From CAZUNO01 sp964621445 [NCBI: Candidatus Hadarchaeota archaeon] (GTDB lineage: Archaea > CAYQAE01 > CAYVLA01): a stretch of 64,000 nucleotides of DNA. The notes below the pieces were generated by a model. The model was not told where the DNA came from and did no database searches. It saw only the letters and a program-made list of their open reading frames with translations. Within the stretch, counting starts at the first letter, position 1. Each line of letters opens with the position of its first letter. This document shows positions 6,887 through 15,611 of the stretch, in pieces. A program made the position numbers and the translations under genes. The DNA lies in assembly GCA_964621445.1 (NCBI GenBank), contig CAZUNO010000001.1, forward strand, positions 102,496-166,495. Reading direction: 5' to 3'.

Positions 6887-8845
6887 ATGGAGGAAATCGG
6901 GTTAGAAGTAGACGGCAAGGCAGTTTCTGGCCAAAATGGGTCTACGATCCTTGAAATTTGCCAGAAGAATGACATTTACATCCCAACTTTATGCCATCTA
7001 GAGGGGCTAACCAGCTACGGTGGGTGCCGTCTATGCCTGGTGGAAGTCAAGGATCAGGGAATGGTTCCCGGCTGCACGACACCTGTATCCGATGGAATGA
7101 AAATAAAGACGAGGGGAAGAAAACTTGCTGATTACAGGAAAACTATCCTTGAACTCCTTCTAAGCGAGAGAAACCATTTCTGTTTCATGTGTGAAAAGAG
7201 CGGCGACTGTGAACTACAGTCCCTCTGTTATGAGTTTGGAATAGATCACTCACGGTTCCCACCAGCCTTTCCATCCCTCGCCGTGGATACCAGCGTGGGA
7301 GACATGGTTGTGGATAATAATAGGTGCATACTTTGTGGAAGATGCATTAGGGTTTGTTCAGAGATCATCGGTAACAATACCTTGGGATTCATCAATCGGG
7401 GGTCAGATACGGTCATAGATGAACCCGATCTTTTGCCCCTTGAGGAGTCGAATTGCGTAAAATGTGGTGCATGTATTGAGGTCTGTCCCACTGGAGCCAT
7501 ATTTGGCACGCTAAGCAGCTACAGAGGGCGTGAAGAGGAATGCGAGGTGTTAACCACCACATGCCAGGAGTGTCCAATGGCTTGCAAGCTTAAGGTATTT
7601 GTAAAGGACCAGAACATCATAAAGGTTTGCGGGGGCGGTCTTGGTGAAAGATACGGGGGGCAGCTCTGCGAAAAGGGCAGATTCCATCTTCTTCTTGATT
7701 CCGGTAGCCGGATCCAAAATCCCAGCATCAATAAGGACGGGAGAAAGCTTGATTGTGACATGTCAACCGCCATAGCGCGCGCGGCTAAGGGTCTCTCCCG
7801 GTGGTCTGGGAATTCGGGCCAGTTAGCAATTATTGCATCACCTCGATGTACCAATGAGACTTTCAAGAAGCTGGCAGAACTCTCGATCGAACTTGGAGCA
7901 AGTAAAATAATCCTTCTTGAGCCGTGCCTCAGTGTTCTCAGCTGGAAAATTATGGAAGATGAAAGGAAGGGGGATACCGTATCTGGGTTTGGAATTGAGG
8001 ACATCTCGTCTGCAGACACCATCCTGCTATTGGGCCTTGGCCCGGATGAGCCACATCAGATCATAGCCTCGGAAATAAGGAAGGCCCTGAATCATGGTGG
8101 AAGTCTAGTTAGTATAGGGCGCATGGAACATGTCTTGACCGAGAGAGCCGATCTTGATATTCGGCTTCTAGAGGGGGATTTTGCAGGCCTAATGGATTGT
8201 CTGGCACCGGTGGTTGAGTTCGCAAGGACCGGGAAGGTCTCCGAAGCGGAAAAGGCCGCCAGCCGAACGGCCAGGTGCTCCGGCTTAAGCGTGGAGGACA
8301 TATTCGCTCTTACGGAATATCTAAAGGCGGGATCAAGGGTGGCAGTTATTGCTGGCCAGGAAATCGAATGTGATCGTGCACTCCTGAAATCCATTGTCAG
8401 GCTAGCGGCTTCTTTCAGGGAAAGCGAGGAGGAAGATACTCCCATAATTTGGCTTCGTCAGGGGGGAAATGCTGCGGGAGCTCTTAGTTACCTCGGTGGG
8501 CTTGGAGTTAAGGGGACCCCTGTCGATGTCAGTAGCATAAGAGCTGCGTATGCCTTATTGGCCGATGATGATGCCAAAAAGATGAAAAGGCTGGGCCTGG
8601 ACCCGGATTTCCTGGTATACCATGGATCTTTTGAATCCGAACTTAGCCAAGATGCAGACGTGGTAATACCCTCCAAGACGTGGTGTACTAGATCAGGGAC
8701 CGTTTTTGATTTGGATGGCAAAAAGAGGATCATAAGTCCGGTGGTTGATGACTTTGCCGATGATGTCCCCCAGGATGATAGGGTACTGGAACGTTTGAAG
8801 GAGATGTTAGTATCCGATCAAACAGAAAGGGGGAAGATCGATTGA
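6887..8845 (+). CDS. hoxU: hydrogenase iron-sulfur subunit HoxU, long NuoG-like form
   Basis: About 652 residues from ATG 6887; an ATG at 6866 would add 7 residues inside hoxF, but family N-termini favour 6887. The domains, numbered from 6866, are as follows. A plant-type [2Fe-2S] domain has C43, C54, C57 and C70. A His-Cys cluster has H104, C106, C109 and C115 (HFCFMC, the H-x-C spacing seen in HoxU). Two [4Fe-4S] clusters follow (C154/157/160/164 and C197/200/203/207). A further four-Cys site (C233/236/240/268) then opens a molybdopterin-oxidoreductase-like domain of about 400 residues. Cyanobacterial HoxU is only about 240 residues, so this subunit resembles complete NuoG. The large domain has no obvious Mo/W ligand and is probably structural, as in complex I. 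It wires HoxF to HoxYH. Confidence 0.85.
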   Translation: MEEIGLEVDGKAVSGQNGSTILEICQKNDIYIPTLCHLEGLTSYGGCRLCLVEVKDQGMVPGCTTPVSDGMKIKTRGRKLADYRKTILELLLSERNHFCFMCEKSGDCELQSLCYEFGIDHSRFPPAFPSLAVDTSVGDMVVDNNRCILCGRCIRVCSEIIGNNTLGFINRGSDTVIDEPDLLPLEESNCVKCGACIEVCPTGAIFGTLSSYRGREEECEVLTTTCQECPMACKLKVFVKDQNIIKVCGGGLGERYGGQLCEKGRFHLLLDSGSRIQNPSINKDGRKLDCDMSTAIARAAKGLSRWSGNSGQLAIIASPRCTNETFKKLAELSIELGASKIILLEPCLSVLSWKIMEDERKGDTVSGFGIEDISSADTILLLGLGPDEPHQIIASEIRKALNHGGSLVSIGRMEHVLTERADLDIRLLEGDFAGLMDCLAPVVEFARTGKVSEAEKAASRTARCSGLSVEDIFALTEYLKAGSRVAVIAGQEIECDRALLKSIVRLAASFRESEEEDTPIIWLRQGGNAAGALSYLGGLGVKGTPVDVSSIRAAYALLADDDAKKMKRLGLDPDFLVYHGSFESELSQDADVVIPSKTWCTRSGTVFDLDGKKRIISPVVDDFADDVPQDDRVLERLKEMLVSDQTERGKID

Positions 8846-9402
8846 AAAAATGGAGAATAGCCACTGCCTGGCTTGGAGGTTGTTCCGGCTGTCACATGTC
8901 TTTGTTGAATATTGATGATGTCTTCATTGATTTAGCCGGGAAAGTTGAATTCGTCAAGAGCCCAATCGTTGATATGAAGAATTTCGATGAATGCGATATA
9001 GCTATCGTGGAGGGAGCCGTGGCAGATGAGGATGATTTGCGAGAGCTGAAGGAAATGAGGGAAAAATCGGAGACCCTAATCGCTCTCGGTGATTGTGCCG
9101 TATTTGGGGGTATGACCGCTTTTCGGAATCTATTTGAAAAGGACGAGGTGTTGAGAAGGGGATACGTGGAAACGGAAACCACAAAAAAAGGAAGAATCCC
9201 GAAAGGGAAAGATGTGCCCGGGCTACTGGATCAGGCGGAGCCCCTTGGTGCCCATGTCAAGGTAGATCTCTACATACCAGGTTGCCCTCCAGATGCAGAA
9301 TCCATATCCTTCGTGTTGATGAACCTAATAGAGGGAAAGATGGCTTCCCTTCCGCCGAAAATGATACACTTTGATTCTAAGAGAAGACTCCGGAGGACCT
9401 GA
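8842..9402 (+). CDS. hoxY: [NiFe] hydrogenase small subunit HoxY
   Basis: 186 residues. It carries the proximal [4Fe-4S] cluster of the small subunit: LGGCSGCHMSLL (C-x2-C), GDCAVFGG and IPGCPPDAES. It is short, with a single cluster and no twin-arginine signal, which is the group 3 cytoplasmic type and homologous to the 20-kDa complex I subunit. The start is a TTG overlapping the hoxU stop (TTGA, 8842-8845), with AAAGGGGGA just upstream; no better in-frame start exists because the CSGC motif begins at residue 14. The overlap implies translational coupling, giving equal amounts of U and Y. Confidence 0.9.
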   Translation: MKKWRIATAWLGGCSGCHMSLLNIDDVFIDLAGKVEFVKSPIVDMKNFDECDIAIVEGAVADEDDLRELKEMREKSETLIALGDCAVFGGMTAFRNLFEKDEVLRRGYVETETTKKGRIPKGKDVPGLLDQAEPLGAHVKVDLYIPGCPPDAESISFVLMNLIEGKMASLPPKMIHFDSKRRLRRT

Positions 9403-9404
9403 AT

Positions 9405-10832
9405 ATGCAAGATGAGACGGAAATCAAGATAGACCCTGTCACCAGAGTGGAAGGCCACGGAAAGATTACCGTTGAGTTGGACGAAGATGGTTCCGCTAAA
9501 AAAGCAAGATTCCACGTGACCCAGTATCGAGGATTTGAGAAGTTTTGTGAAGGCAGGCCATTCTGGGAAATGCCCTCAATCACCGCACGTATTTGCGGAA
9601 TATGCAGTATAAGCCATGGAATAGCATCCGCCAAGGCCTGTGATGGAGTGATGGGCGTTGAAATCACGGAAAGCGCAGAAAAATTGAGGAGACTGCTGCA
9701 GGCCGGTGAGATAATACAGTCACATGCCCTCCATTTCTTCTATCTAGCGAGCCCCGATCTCCTTTTTGGTCTGGAATCCGATCCAGCGACGAGAAATATA
9801 GTTGGAGTAATCGATGAAAGACCTGACCTGGCTAAGATGGGTATAGGACTCAGGAAATTTGGACAAATGATATTCCAAAAACTCAGTGGAGGCCGAATTC
9901 ATATCGATTATCCGGTTGCTGGCGGGGTAAATGCCTCGATGTCAGAGGAAGGTCGTGAATACCTAAGGCGAGAAGTCGCAAAGCAGATAGATTCGGCAAG
10001 TGCAGGCTTGGATTTGGCCAAGAAGTATTGCTTAGAGGGTGGGAAGGAAACCAAATCATTCGCTCGATTTCCATCCATGTACATGGGATTGGTTAATTCC
10101 TCTGGGAATCTGGAGTTCTACGAGGGGAATATACGTTTGAAGGACACTAACGGAATGTTACTAGAGGAGGCCGGGTCAGAAGAATACGACTCCGTAATTT
10201 CTGAAGCGGTGGAGGATTGGTCCTATCTGAAGTTCCCATACTATTCAAGGAGGGACTACCCCGATGGCATGTACAGAGTTGGTCCCCTGGGAAGATTGAA
10301 TGTTTGTGATGGGATAGATACTCCCCTGGCTTCGGAGGCCCTGGAGGAGTTCCGCGAATGTGGAGATGATCTTCCCATCGACTCGACCATGTTCTATCAC
10401 TGGGCTCGAATGATCGAGACATTGCATTTCGTGGAAAAGGTTCAGCAGCTCCTGGAAGATGACGCGATTACCGGGAAGGATCTAGTTAGGACCTCGAAGC
10501 CAAGGAACCGGGAGGGAATCGGGGTGACCGAGGCCCCAAGAGGGACCCTAATTCACCATTATTGGACTGACTGTAAAGGAGCTATAGAGAGGATAAATCT
10601 GATAGTGGCTACCGGTCACAATAATCTAGCTATGAATAGATCAGTGACCGAGATTGCCAAAAAATACATATCGGATTCTCAGGTTCCCGAAGGTACCCTA
10701 AACAAGCTGGAAGCGGCCATCAGATGTTACGATCCCTGTTTGTCCTGCAGTACACATGCAATAGGCCGGATGCCCCTGAAGCTACAGACCTTTGATTCCC
10801 GAGGAAACCTGGTCGAACAGATCTCCAGATGA
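9405..10832 (+). CDS. hoxH: [NiFe] hydrogenase large (catalytic) subunit HoxH
   Basis: 475 residues. The nickel-iron site is formed by the L1 motif RICGICSISH (C64, C67) and the L2 motif DPCLSCSTH near the C-terminus. PVTRVEGHG at the N-terminus is also canonical. Beyond the L2 His a 24-residue tail (starting AIGRMPLK) remains, which a HoxW/HyaD-type protease normally removes after Ni insertion; no such protease nor any hyp gene lies in this window. Gene order E-F-U-Y-H and the soluble subunits indicate the bidirectional NAD(P)-linked group 3d. It catalyses reversible H2 oxidation with NAD. Last gene of the operon, 2 nt after hoxY. Confidence 0.92.
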   Translation: MQDETEIKIDPVTRVEGHGKITVELDEDGSAKKARFHVTQYRGFEKFCEGRPFWEMPSITARICGICSISHGIASAKACDGVMGVEITESAEKLRRLLQAGEIIQSHALHFFYLASPDLLFGLESDPATRNIVGVIDERPDLAKMGIGLRKFGQMIFQKLSGGRIHIDYPVAGGVNASMSEEGREYLRREVAKQIDSASAGLDLAKKYCLEGGKETKSFARFPSMYMGLVNSSGNLEFYEGNIRLKDTNGMLLEEAGSEEYDSVISEAVEDWSYLKFPYYSRRDYPDGMYRVGPLGRLNVCDGIDTPLASEALEEFRECGDDLPIDSTMFYHWARMIETLHFVEKVQQLLEDDAITGKDLVRTSKPRNREGIGVTEAPRGTLIHHYWTDCKGAIERINLIVATGHNNLAMNRSVTEIAKKYISDSQVPEGTLNKLEAAIRCYDPCLSCSTHAIGRMPLKLQTFDSRGNLVEQISR

Positions 10833-10905
10833 ACAAGCTGTCGAGAGTGCGGCGGTTTGGAATTACAAATTGTCGCGAGTTGGCACCATTAACAATAACG
10901 GAAAG

Positions 10906-10913
10906 CTTTAAAG
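10906..10913 (+). promoter_or_regulatory. TATA box of the ferritin-rubredoxin unit
   Basis: CTTTAAAG preceded by GGAAAG (BRE-like). Expected transcription start is about 10938, some 35 nt before the ferritin ATG. This separates ferritin-rubredoxin from the hydrogenase operon. Confidence 0.55.
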
Positions 10914-10973
10914 TAAGGAATGGGTCCATCAGCCAATCGAAGTTCTTAGTAAACGACTTGGAGAGTTATATGA

Positions 10974-11462
10974 ATGATCGGACAAAAAATGCAGGATGCA
11001 CTGAATGAACAGATAAAGCACGAACTTGAATCTGGTTATCTATATCTGTCCATGGCAACCTACTTTCATGATGCAGGTCTTGATGGAATGGCGAAGTGGA
11101 TGAAGGCCCAGGCTTTGGAAGAACAGGAACATGCCATGAAGATATTTGATCATATAATAGAAAGAGGTGGCAGAGTCAATTTGAAGGCTCTCGCCGAACC
11201 TCAGAAGGAATGGGAATCACCACTGGAGGCCTTCAAGGCCGCTTACGATCATGAGATGTTCATTACCTCAAAGATTGATGAACTCGTAGACCTGGCCAAA
11301 AAGGAGAATGATCATCCCGCTGAGAGTATGCTGGAATGGTTCGTTGATGAACAGGTCGAGGAAGAGGATAGTGCGTCGAGCATCGTCTCACTTTTGGAAC
11401 GGGCAAGTGACTCCGGTAACGGGCTGGTAATGGTTGATCGCGAGCTGGGGAAGAGGGAATAA
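10974..11462 (+). CDS. ftn: ferritin
   Basis: 162 residues, the usual length for a non-haem ferritin. The four-helix-bundle ferroxidase residues are visible: E in LNEQIKHELESGYLYLSMA, and the E-x2-H pair in ALEEQEHAMKIFDHI, with further Glu/Gln in WFVDEQVEEE. It forms 24-subunit iron-storage shells that oxidise Fe(II) with O2 or H2O2. Its own TATA box (10906) precedes it, and a rubredoxin gene follows 33 nt downstream, a frequent pairing in anaerobes for iron handling and oxidative-stress electron transfer. Confidence 0.93.
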   Translation: MIGQKMQDALNEQIKHELESGYLYLSMATYFHDAGLDGMAKWMKAQALEEQEHAMKIFDHIIERGGRVNLKALAEPQKEWESPLEAFKAAYDHEMFITSKIDELVDLAKKENDHPAESMLEWFVDEQVEEEDSASSIVSLLERASDSGNGLVMVDRELGKRE

Positions 11463-11495
11463 TTCTCTAGAGCCAAATGATGGAGATGAATTACC

Positions 11496-11660
11496 GTGGA
11501 CAAATACGAATGTACGGTGTGTGGATACGTCTATGACCCAGAAAAAGGCGATCCAGATTCAGGCATAGAGCCCGGTACTCCCTTTAAGGACCTTCCCGAC
11601 GACTGGGTATGCCCGGTTTGTGGCGTTGGAAAGGACGAATTCGAAAAGTTAGAGGACTAG
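11496..11660 (+). CDS. rubredoxin
   Basis: 54 residues, GTG start with GGAGAT 9 nt upstream. Both iron-binding knuckles are intact: [12 protein letters not shown] near the N-terminus and [13 protein letters not shown] near the C-terminus, with the conserved [13 protein letters not shown] and LPDDW between. It carries one electron on an Fe(Cys)4 centre. It probably shares a transcript with ferritin. Likely partners are ferritin or an oxygen/peroxide reductase outside the window (inference). Confidence 0.95.
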   Translation: MDKYECTVCGYVYDPEKGDPDSGIEPGTPFKDLPDDWVCPVCGVGKDEFEKLED

Positions 11661-11666
11661 GCCTAA

Positions 11667-12479
11667 TTATTCGAATATCTCCTTGCTACGGGAAGTAGTC
11701 AATGGCATCCGTTCTATCTGGCCGGAGAGCACGCTGGTTACTATCTGCATGTCCTCTTGGACCTCCATTGGATTTGAGAAACCAATGGATACGGCATCCT
11801 CGGGTTTAATATTTCCTAGAACAAAGGGTAGACCAACTTCAGGGGTCAGCCGAGCGGCGGCGAGGGGCTTGATTATCATTAGAGGTTTGGGGGTATTATT
11901 GATTACTCGTTGGACCCATTCTACCTCCACATTGGATAGAAAACCGATGGAGTTGAACGGTAGGACATAGGTCTCAACATCCTCGTCCGACTTATCCATG
12001 GTGACAACCGTTTCAGGTCTATGGGTGCTAAGTCCGGGTATCATTCCCCTGTCTCTTATCTTGCCCACCAGCTGATGATAGCCTATCAGCCTATTTTCAG
12101 ATGGTACTAGGTTATTATCGGTGTAATTTTGATGGGGCATACATATCTCAACATCGTGATCCGAGCACCACTTGATGCCCCTTTTCACCTCCGAGATCGA
12201 GGAGCCTCCGGGCGTGCATATCCAATGCATATTATAGCCCTTTTCTCTTAAATTCAAGATTATGGGGTGAAGTCTTTCCTGTATTCCGCTCAAAATGCAA
12301 TTAATCCCCAATCGACAACCCTCCTCCATTACCTCCTCAATACGGCTATCCGTGAAATACCGGCGCATCCACATATCACGTGATCTTGTGAAGTGGGAGT
12401 ATCCAAAGAAGGGGTTCGAGCCACAGATTATTCTTGATATCTTGAGCCCGTCGATCCTCGTGTACTGCATCTCTGACAT
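11667..12479 (-). CDS. predicted TIM-barrel protein, aldo-keto-reductase-like N-terminus
   Basis: 270 residues. The beginning (RIDGLKISRIICGSNPFFGY) resembles the opening of aldo-keto reductases (L-x-V-S-x-[IL]-x-x-G), and the alternation of short strands and helices suits a TIM barrel, with IIKPLAAARL and VLGNIKPEDAVSIGFSNPMEV near the end as in AKR C-terminal strands. The AKR catalytic Tyr/Lys/His set is not recognisable, so enzymatic activity is uncertain. It is convergent with rubredoxin, 6 nt between stops. No named family is assigned. Confidence 0.65.
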   Translation of the reverse strand: MSEMQYTRIDGLKISRIICGSNPFFGYSHFTRSRDMWMRRYFTDSRIEEVMEEGCRLGINCILSGIQERLHPIILNLREKGYNMHWICTPGGSSISEVKRGIKWCSDHDVEICMPHQNYTDNNLVPSENRLIGYHQLVGKIRDRGMIPGLSTHRPETVVTMDKSDEDVETYVLPFNSIGFLSNVEVEWVQRVINNTPKPLMIIKPLAAARLTPEVGLPFVLGNIKPEDAVSIGFSNPMEVQEDMQIVTSVLSGQIERMPLTTSRSKEIFE

Positions 12480-12536
12480 GAATCAATACAAATCTTGATA
12501 TCGCTAAAAAGCTTTTCCGGGGGTATTGGTTTGGAC

Positions 12537-12779
12537 CTAATCTTCATATTCCTTGCTAAAGGCACCGGGACCGTCCTCAAAATCAATATTGCGGAGTACC
12601 TCTCTCTTACCGCAATTCTCACATACCCTCATAATACACCCCTTTCCTATGGAAACGTCTCCCGCTATACCTGTGGGTGGCCTGAGCTCATCGTCAAAAT
12701 ACCGAAGAAGATCGGTTCCCACGTAAACTATCTTCCACTCGTGCTCTCTCTTTTCCCTGGACCAGAAGGGGAACTTCAA
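12537..12779 (-). CDS. small uncharacterised protein with a CxxC knuckle
   Basis: 80 residues, TTG start. Hydrophilic with one C-x2-C (RVCENCGKRE) plus a further Cys (GKGCIMR), possibly a partial metal site. The tract EWKIVYVGTDLLRYFDDEL is well formed, and codon use looks like that of neighbours. It lies between two larger genes with no overlap. Family not recognised. Confidence 0.5.
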   Translation of the reverse strand: MKFPFWSREKREHEWKIVYVGTDLLRYFDDELRPPTGIAGDVSIGKGCIMRVCENCGKREVLRNIDFEDGPGAFSKEYED

Positions 12780-12879
12780 TGGGTATCCCAGCCTCTATTT
12801 CCTTGAGAGTAAGATTCACATACCATTATTATGCTCCCAACCGGGGTTATGATTTGAATCTCTTAGGGTGGTTGAATCT

Positions 12880-14121
12880 ATGAATGTTATCCCTTCCTCC
12901 GAGCTGCGTGAATTTGCCAGGGAAAATGAGAAGGAAATTCTTAATTTCCTGACCGATTTGATAAAGATACCTAGTACTTTGGGGAACGAGGAGAAAGCGC
13001 AGCGTTATGTAGCGAGGGAAATCCGGGATTTGGGTTACGAGGTGGAATTTATTCCAATTCCCGAGGAGATTAGGAGGGACGAGGAGTATACGGACCATGA
13101 CAGGGATATATCCTATCAGGACCGACACAATTTGATAATTACCCACGGCGGCGGTGATGGTAGAGATGTGATCTTGAATACCCATGTTGATGTTGTACCG
13201 TCCGGTTCTTGGAGTTCAGCATTTACCCCTGAATTCCAAGGCGGAACGGTCATAGGACGGGGGGCCGTGGATTGCAAGGGACAGATCGCCAGCATGTATA
13301 CTTTACTTTTGATGCTGAGGGAGTTCGAAATAGAATTATCAGGAAAGCTATCATGTCAAATAGTAATTGAGGAGGAAATTGGGGGAAATGGCACTCTATC
13401 TCTGATTCGGAGTGGTCAAAAGGCAGATGGAGTAATTGTATTGGAGGGAACGGATTTAACGGTCTGCCCGGCAAACAGGGGCGCTGTGTGGTTCAAGGCC
13501 ACGGTAAAGGGGCATTCAACACACATGGCTCGAAAATTCGAGGGAATTAGTGCAATTGACAAGGCCGTGGATCTGATTGAGATACTCTATGGATATGAGT
13601 CAAAGCTTGCAGAGGAGAGCAAGGACCAACCTCTTTTCTCGGAGTACCAACATCCTGTTCAGGTAAATATCGGTAAGATGGAAGCAGGTGATTGGCCTGC
13701 AACGGTTCCTGAGACCTGTATAATGGAAGGAGGTATAGGCTTTCTTCCTAACAAAAATCTAGGTGAAATAAGAAAAGAGGTCCTGGAGTTACCGAAAAAT
13801 GATCAGTGGCTTGAAGAAAACGCTAAAATAGAATTCAACCGGCTTCATAATGACGCCTACAAAACTGAACCTGATCACCCGCTTGTCAGACAGATGGTCA
13901 GATCGGCCAGAAATGCCAAAATAGATACCAGGGTCAGGGGAATGATCGCCAGTTGTGATGCAAGGTTATTCAATAAGGTGGGTAACATGCCGACAATCGT
14001 CTTTGGTGCTGGGGATATAGATCAGGCCCACTCTCAAGGGGAAAGGGTTGAGGTGCTTGATATTATGAAATGTTCATGTTCCCTATTTGACTTCGTCTGT
14101 AACTGGTGTAAAGCGAGATGA
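12880..14121 (+). CDS. M20-family metallopeptidase / ArgE-DapE-like deacylase
   Basis: 413 residues from ATG 12880; AGGGTGG nine nt upstream supports this start over the GTG at 12868. The two-zinc site of the M20 family is complete: NTHVDVVP (His, and Asp two residues later), GRGAVDCKGQ (bridging Asp), VIEEEIGGNG (catalytic Glu-Glu), VVLEGTDLTV (Glu) and QAHSQGE (His). Family members deacylate acetylornithine or succinyl-diaminopimelate, or cleave dipeptides. Despite argCJ at 35-37 kb it is not linked to them, and ArgJ recycles the acetyl group, so an ArgE role is unlikely. Substrate undetermined. Confidence 0.85.
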   Translation: MNVIPSSELREFARENEKEILNFLTDLIKIPSTLGNEEKAQRYVAREIRDLGYEVEFIPIPEEIRRDEEYTDHDRDISYQDRHNLIITHGGGDGRDVILNTHVDVVPSGSWSSAFTPEFQGGTVIGRGAVDCKGQIASMYTLLLMLREFEIELSGKLSCQIVIEEEIGGNGTLSLIRSGQKADGVIVLEGTDLTVCPANRGAVWFKATVKGHSTHMARKFEGISAIDKAVDLIEILYGYESKLAEESKDQPLFSEYQHPVQVNIGKMEAGDWPATVPETCIMEGGIGFLPNKNLGEIRKEVLELPKNDQWLEENAKIEFNRLHNDAYKTEPDHPLVRQMVRSARNAKIDTRVRGMIASCDARLFNKVGNMPTIVFGAGDIDQAHSQGERVEVLDIMKCSCSLFDFVCNWCKAR

Positions 14122-14149
14122 GGCAGTAAATTCCTATCTATTTCGGTCC

Positions 14150-14341
14150 TCATGTTGCCGTGGGGGTGCGATTCTTGCTTGAAGATGGGGAGGCATCCTC
14201 GTTTGGGTTCTCGGCGGCCTTCGAATTCGAGCAATGGTTAGCTCCAAGGTGTACACCCCACCTCAATCCAATGAGAAATCCTATGTAAGCACCCACTCCC
14301 GCAATGAGAATTACCTCGAGGGTTGTGGCATGGAGATTCAA
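14150..14341 (-). CDS. small single-pass membrane protein
   Basis: 63 residues, TTG start with AGGAG nine nt upstream. One hydrophobic helix (VILIAGVGAYIGFLIGL, about residues 10-26) is followed by a polar Ser/Asn-rich tail. It occupies most of the 390-nt gap between the M20 gene and the Gfo/Idh gene; the remaining 170 nt hold A/T-rich promoter-like DNA for both directions. No family recognised; coding status is supported only by the start context and composition. Confidence 0.4.
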   Translation of the reverse strand: MNLHATTLEVILIAGVGAYIGFLIGLRWGVHLGANHCSNSKAAENPNEDASPSSSKNRTPTAT

Positions 14342-14510
14342 TCTGAAAAGCTCCTAATGATATTCTCAACTGCTATATCAGTTATTAAATATCGATTAAT
14401 GACAATATGAAATAATTGTGGTAATCGCAGCTTTCCTGGTTTACATGCGGTCCTTTGCCGGAGCACAATCATTAAGTACGATAGTCCGATCCAGATAGTC
14501 TAGTGATTTC

Positions 14511-15542
14511 ATGTATGGAGTAGGTATGCTGGGAGCTGGTTGGGTGGCAACCGAACACATCAACGCTTATCAAAAGAATCCGAAGACTGAAGTGGTTGCC
14601 GTTTGCTCAAGCTCCGAGGAAAGCGCCAGGAGAAAGATAAACGAGATGGAGATTTCGGCCGAAGTCTGCAAGACATATGATGAGATGCTGAAGAGAGAGG
14701 ATGTTGATATAATTTCCATTGGAACCCCGAACCACCTTCATTTCGAAGAGGTGATGAAGGGATCGGAGGCCGGTAAGCACATGTTGATAGAGAAACCGGC
14801 GGCACTGGAGGTTGATCAGCTGGCAAAGATGCGGGATTCCGTTCGTGAATCGGGTGTAAAAACGGTGGTTGGATTCGTATTGAGATGGAATCCGCTCTTT
14901 GAAACTATAAAATCAGTAATCGATGACGGGGCTCTTGGTTCGATCTTTTACGAGGAGACTGATTACCAGCATAATATTGGGGACTGGGCCCGCGGTTGGA
15001 ACTGGTATGGAAAGAAGGATCTGGGAGGAGGAAGCCTTCTGGGAGCAGGTATCCATGCCGTCGATGCTCTGCGTTGGTTTGGGGGTGAGGGACCAGAGGA
15101 AACCGTGGATATCGTCGAGGTACATTCATACTCCGGGGGCTATCGTCACCGGGCAGGCAAGATAGATTTCGATGGTTTTATTGTTTCCACCATGAAGCTG
15201 AGCAATGGCATTTTGGCCAAGGTTTCATCAAACTGGGATTGTGTTATGCCCTATCGGTTCCCGATCGAGATATTTGGAGATAAAGGAACTATAAAGAATA
15301 ATCGTCTTTACTCCGAGAAGTTTCCCGGCCAGACTGATTTCATGACTATCCCTACCATCCTTCCGGATTCTGGAGAGGTGAGTCACCATCCCTTCGTACC
15401 TGAGGTAAATCATCTCGTTGAATGCATAGAGAAGGATAAGGAAAGCCATTGTAATCTCCAAGATTCGATTAACACCCATGAGGCCTGCATAGCTGCCAAT
15501 ATGTCAGCGGAGACGGGAGATACGATAGAGCTACCACTGTAG
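14511..15542 (+). CDS. Gfo/Idh/MocA-family oxidoreductase
   Basis: 343 residues. The N-terminal Rossmann fold has GVGMLGAGWVATEH, and the family EKPAAL motif (Lys as catalytic base) is present. The C-terminal alpha/beta domain contains GGGSLLGAGIHAVDALRWFGG, matching G-G-G-x-x-x-D-x-G-x-H-x-x-D. NAD(P)-dependent oxidation or reduction of a sugar or cyclitol is expected. A TATA-like CATTAAGTA near 14470 and a short leader precede it. A second family member lies at 56127-57146; the two are not near-identical and probably act on different sugars. Confidence 0.88.
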   Translation: MYGVGMLGAGWVATEHINAYQKNPKTEVVAVCSSSEESARRKINEMEISAEVCKTYDEMLKREDVDIISIGTPNHLHFEEVMKGSEAGKHMLIEKPAALEVDQLAKMRDSVRESGVKTVVGFVLRWNPLFETIKSVIDDGALGSIFYEETDYQHNIGDWARGWNWYGKKDLGGGSLLGAGIHAVDALRWFGGEGPEETVDIVEVHSYSGGYRHRAGKIDFDGFIVSTMKLSNGILAKVSSNWDCVMPYRFPIEIFGDKGTIKNNRLYSEKFPGQTDFMTIPTILPDSGEVSHHPFVPEVNHLVECIEKDKESHCNLQDSINTHEACIAANMSAETGDTIELPL

Positions 15543-15611
15543 CGCTCCGGTGCTTCATTCTCGGTGATATGGGAAAGAGATAGGTATCAATTAACAAATT
15601 GAATGGGGAGA

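Noticed and set aside
4604-8845. Complex I (Nuo) NADH module
   Set aside because: No membrane Nuo subunits follow; hydrogenase small and large subunits do, with intact Ni-binding motifs.
12880-14121. argE for the arginine pathway
   Set aside because: The gene is 21 kb from argCJ, and ArgJ already recycles the acetyl group, so a general M20 deacylase or peptidase is safer.
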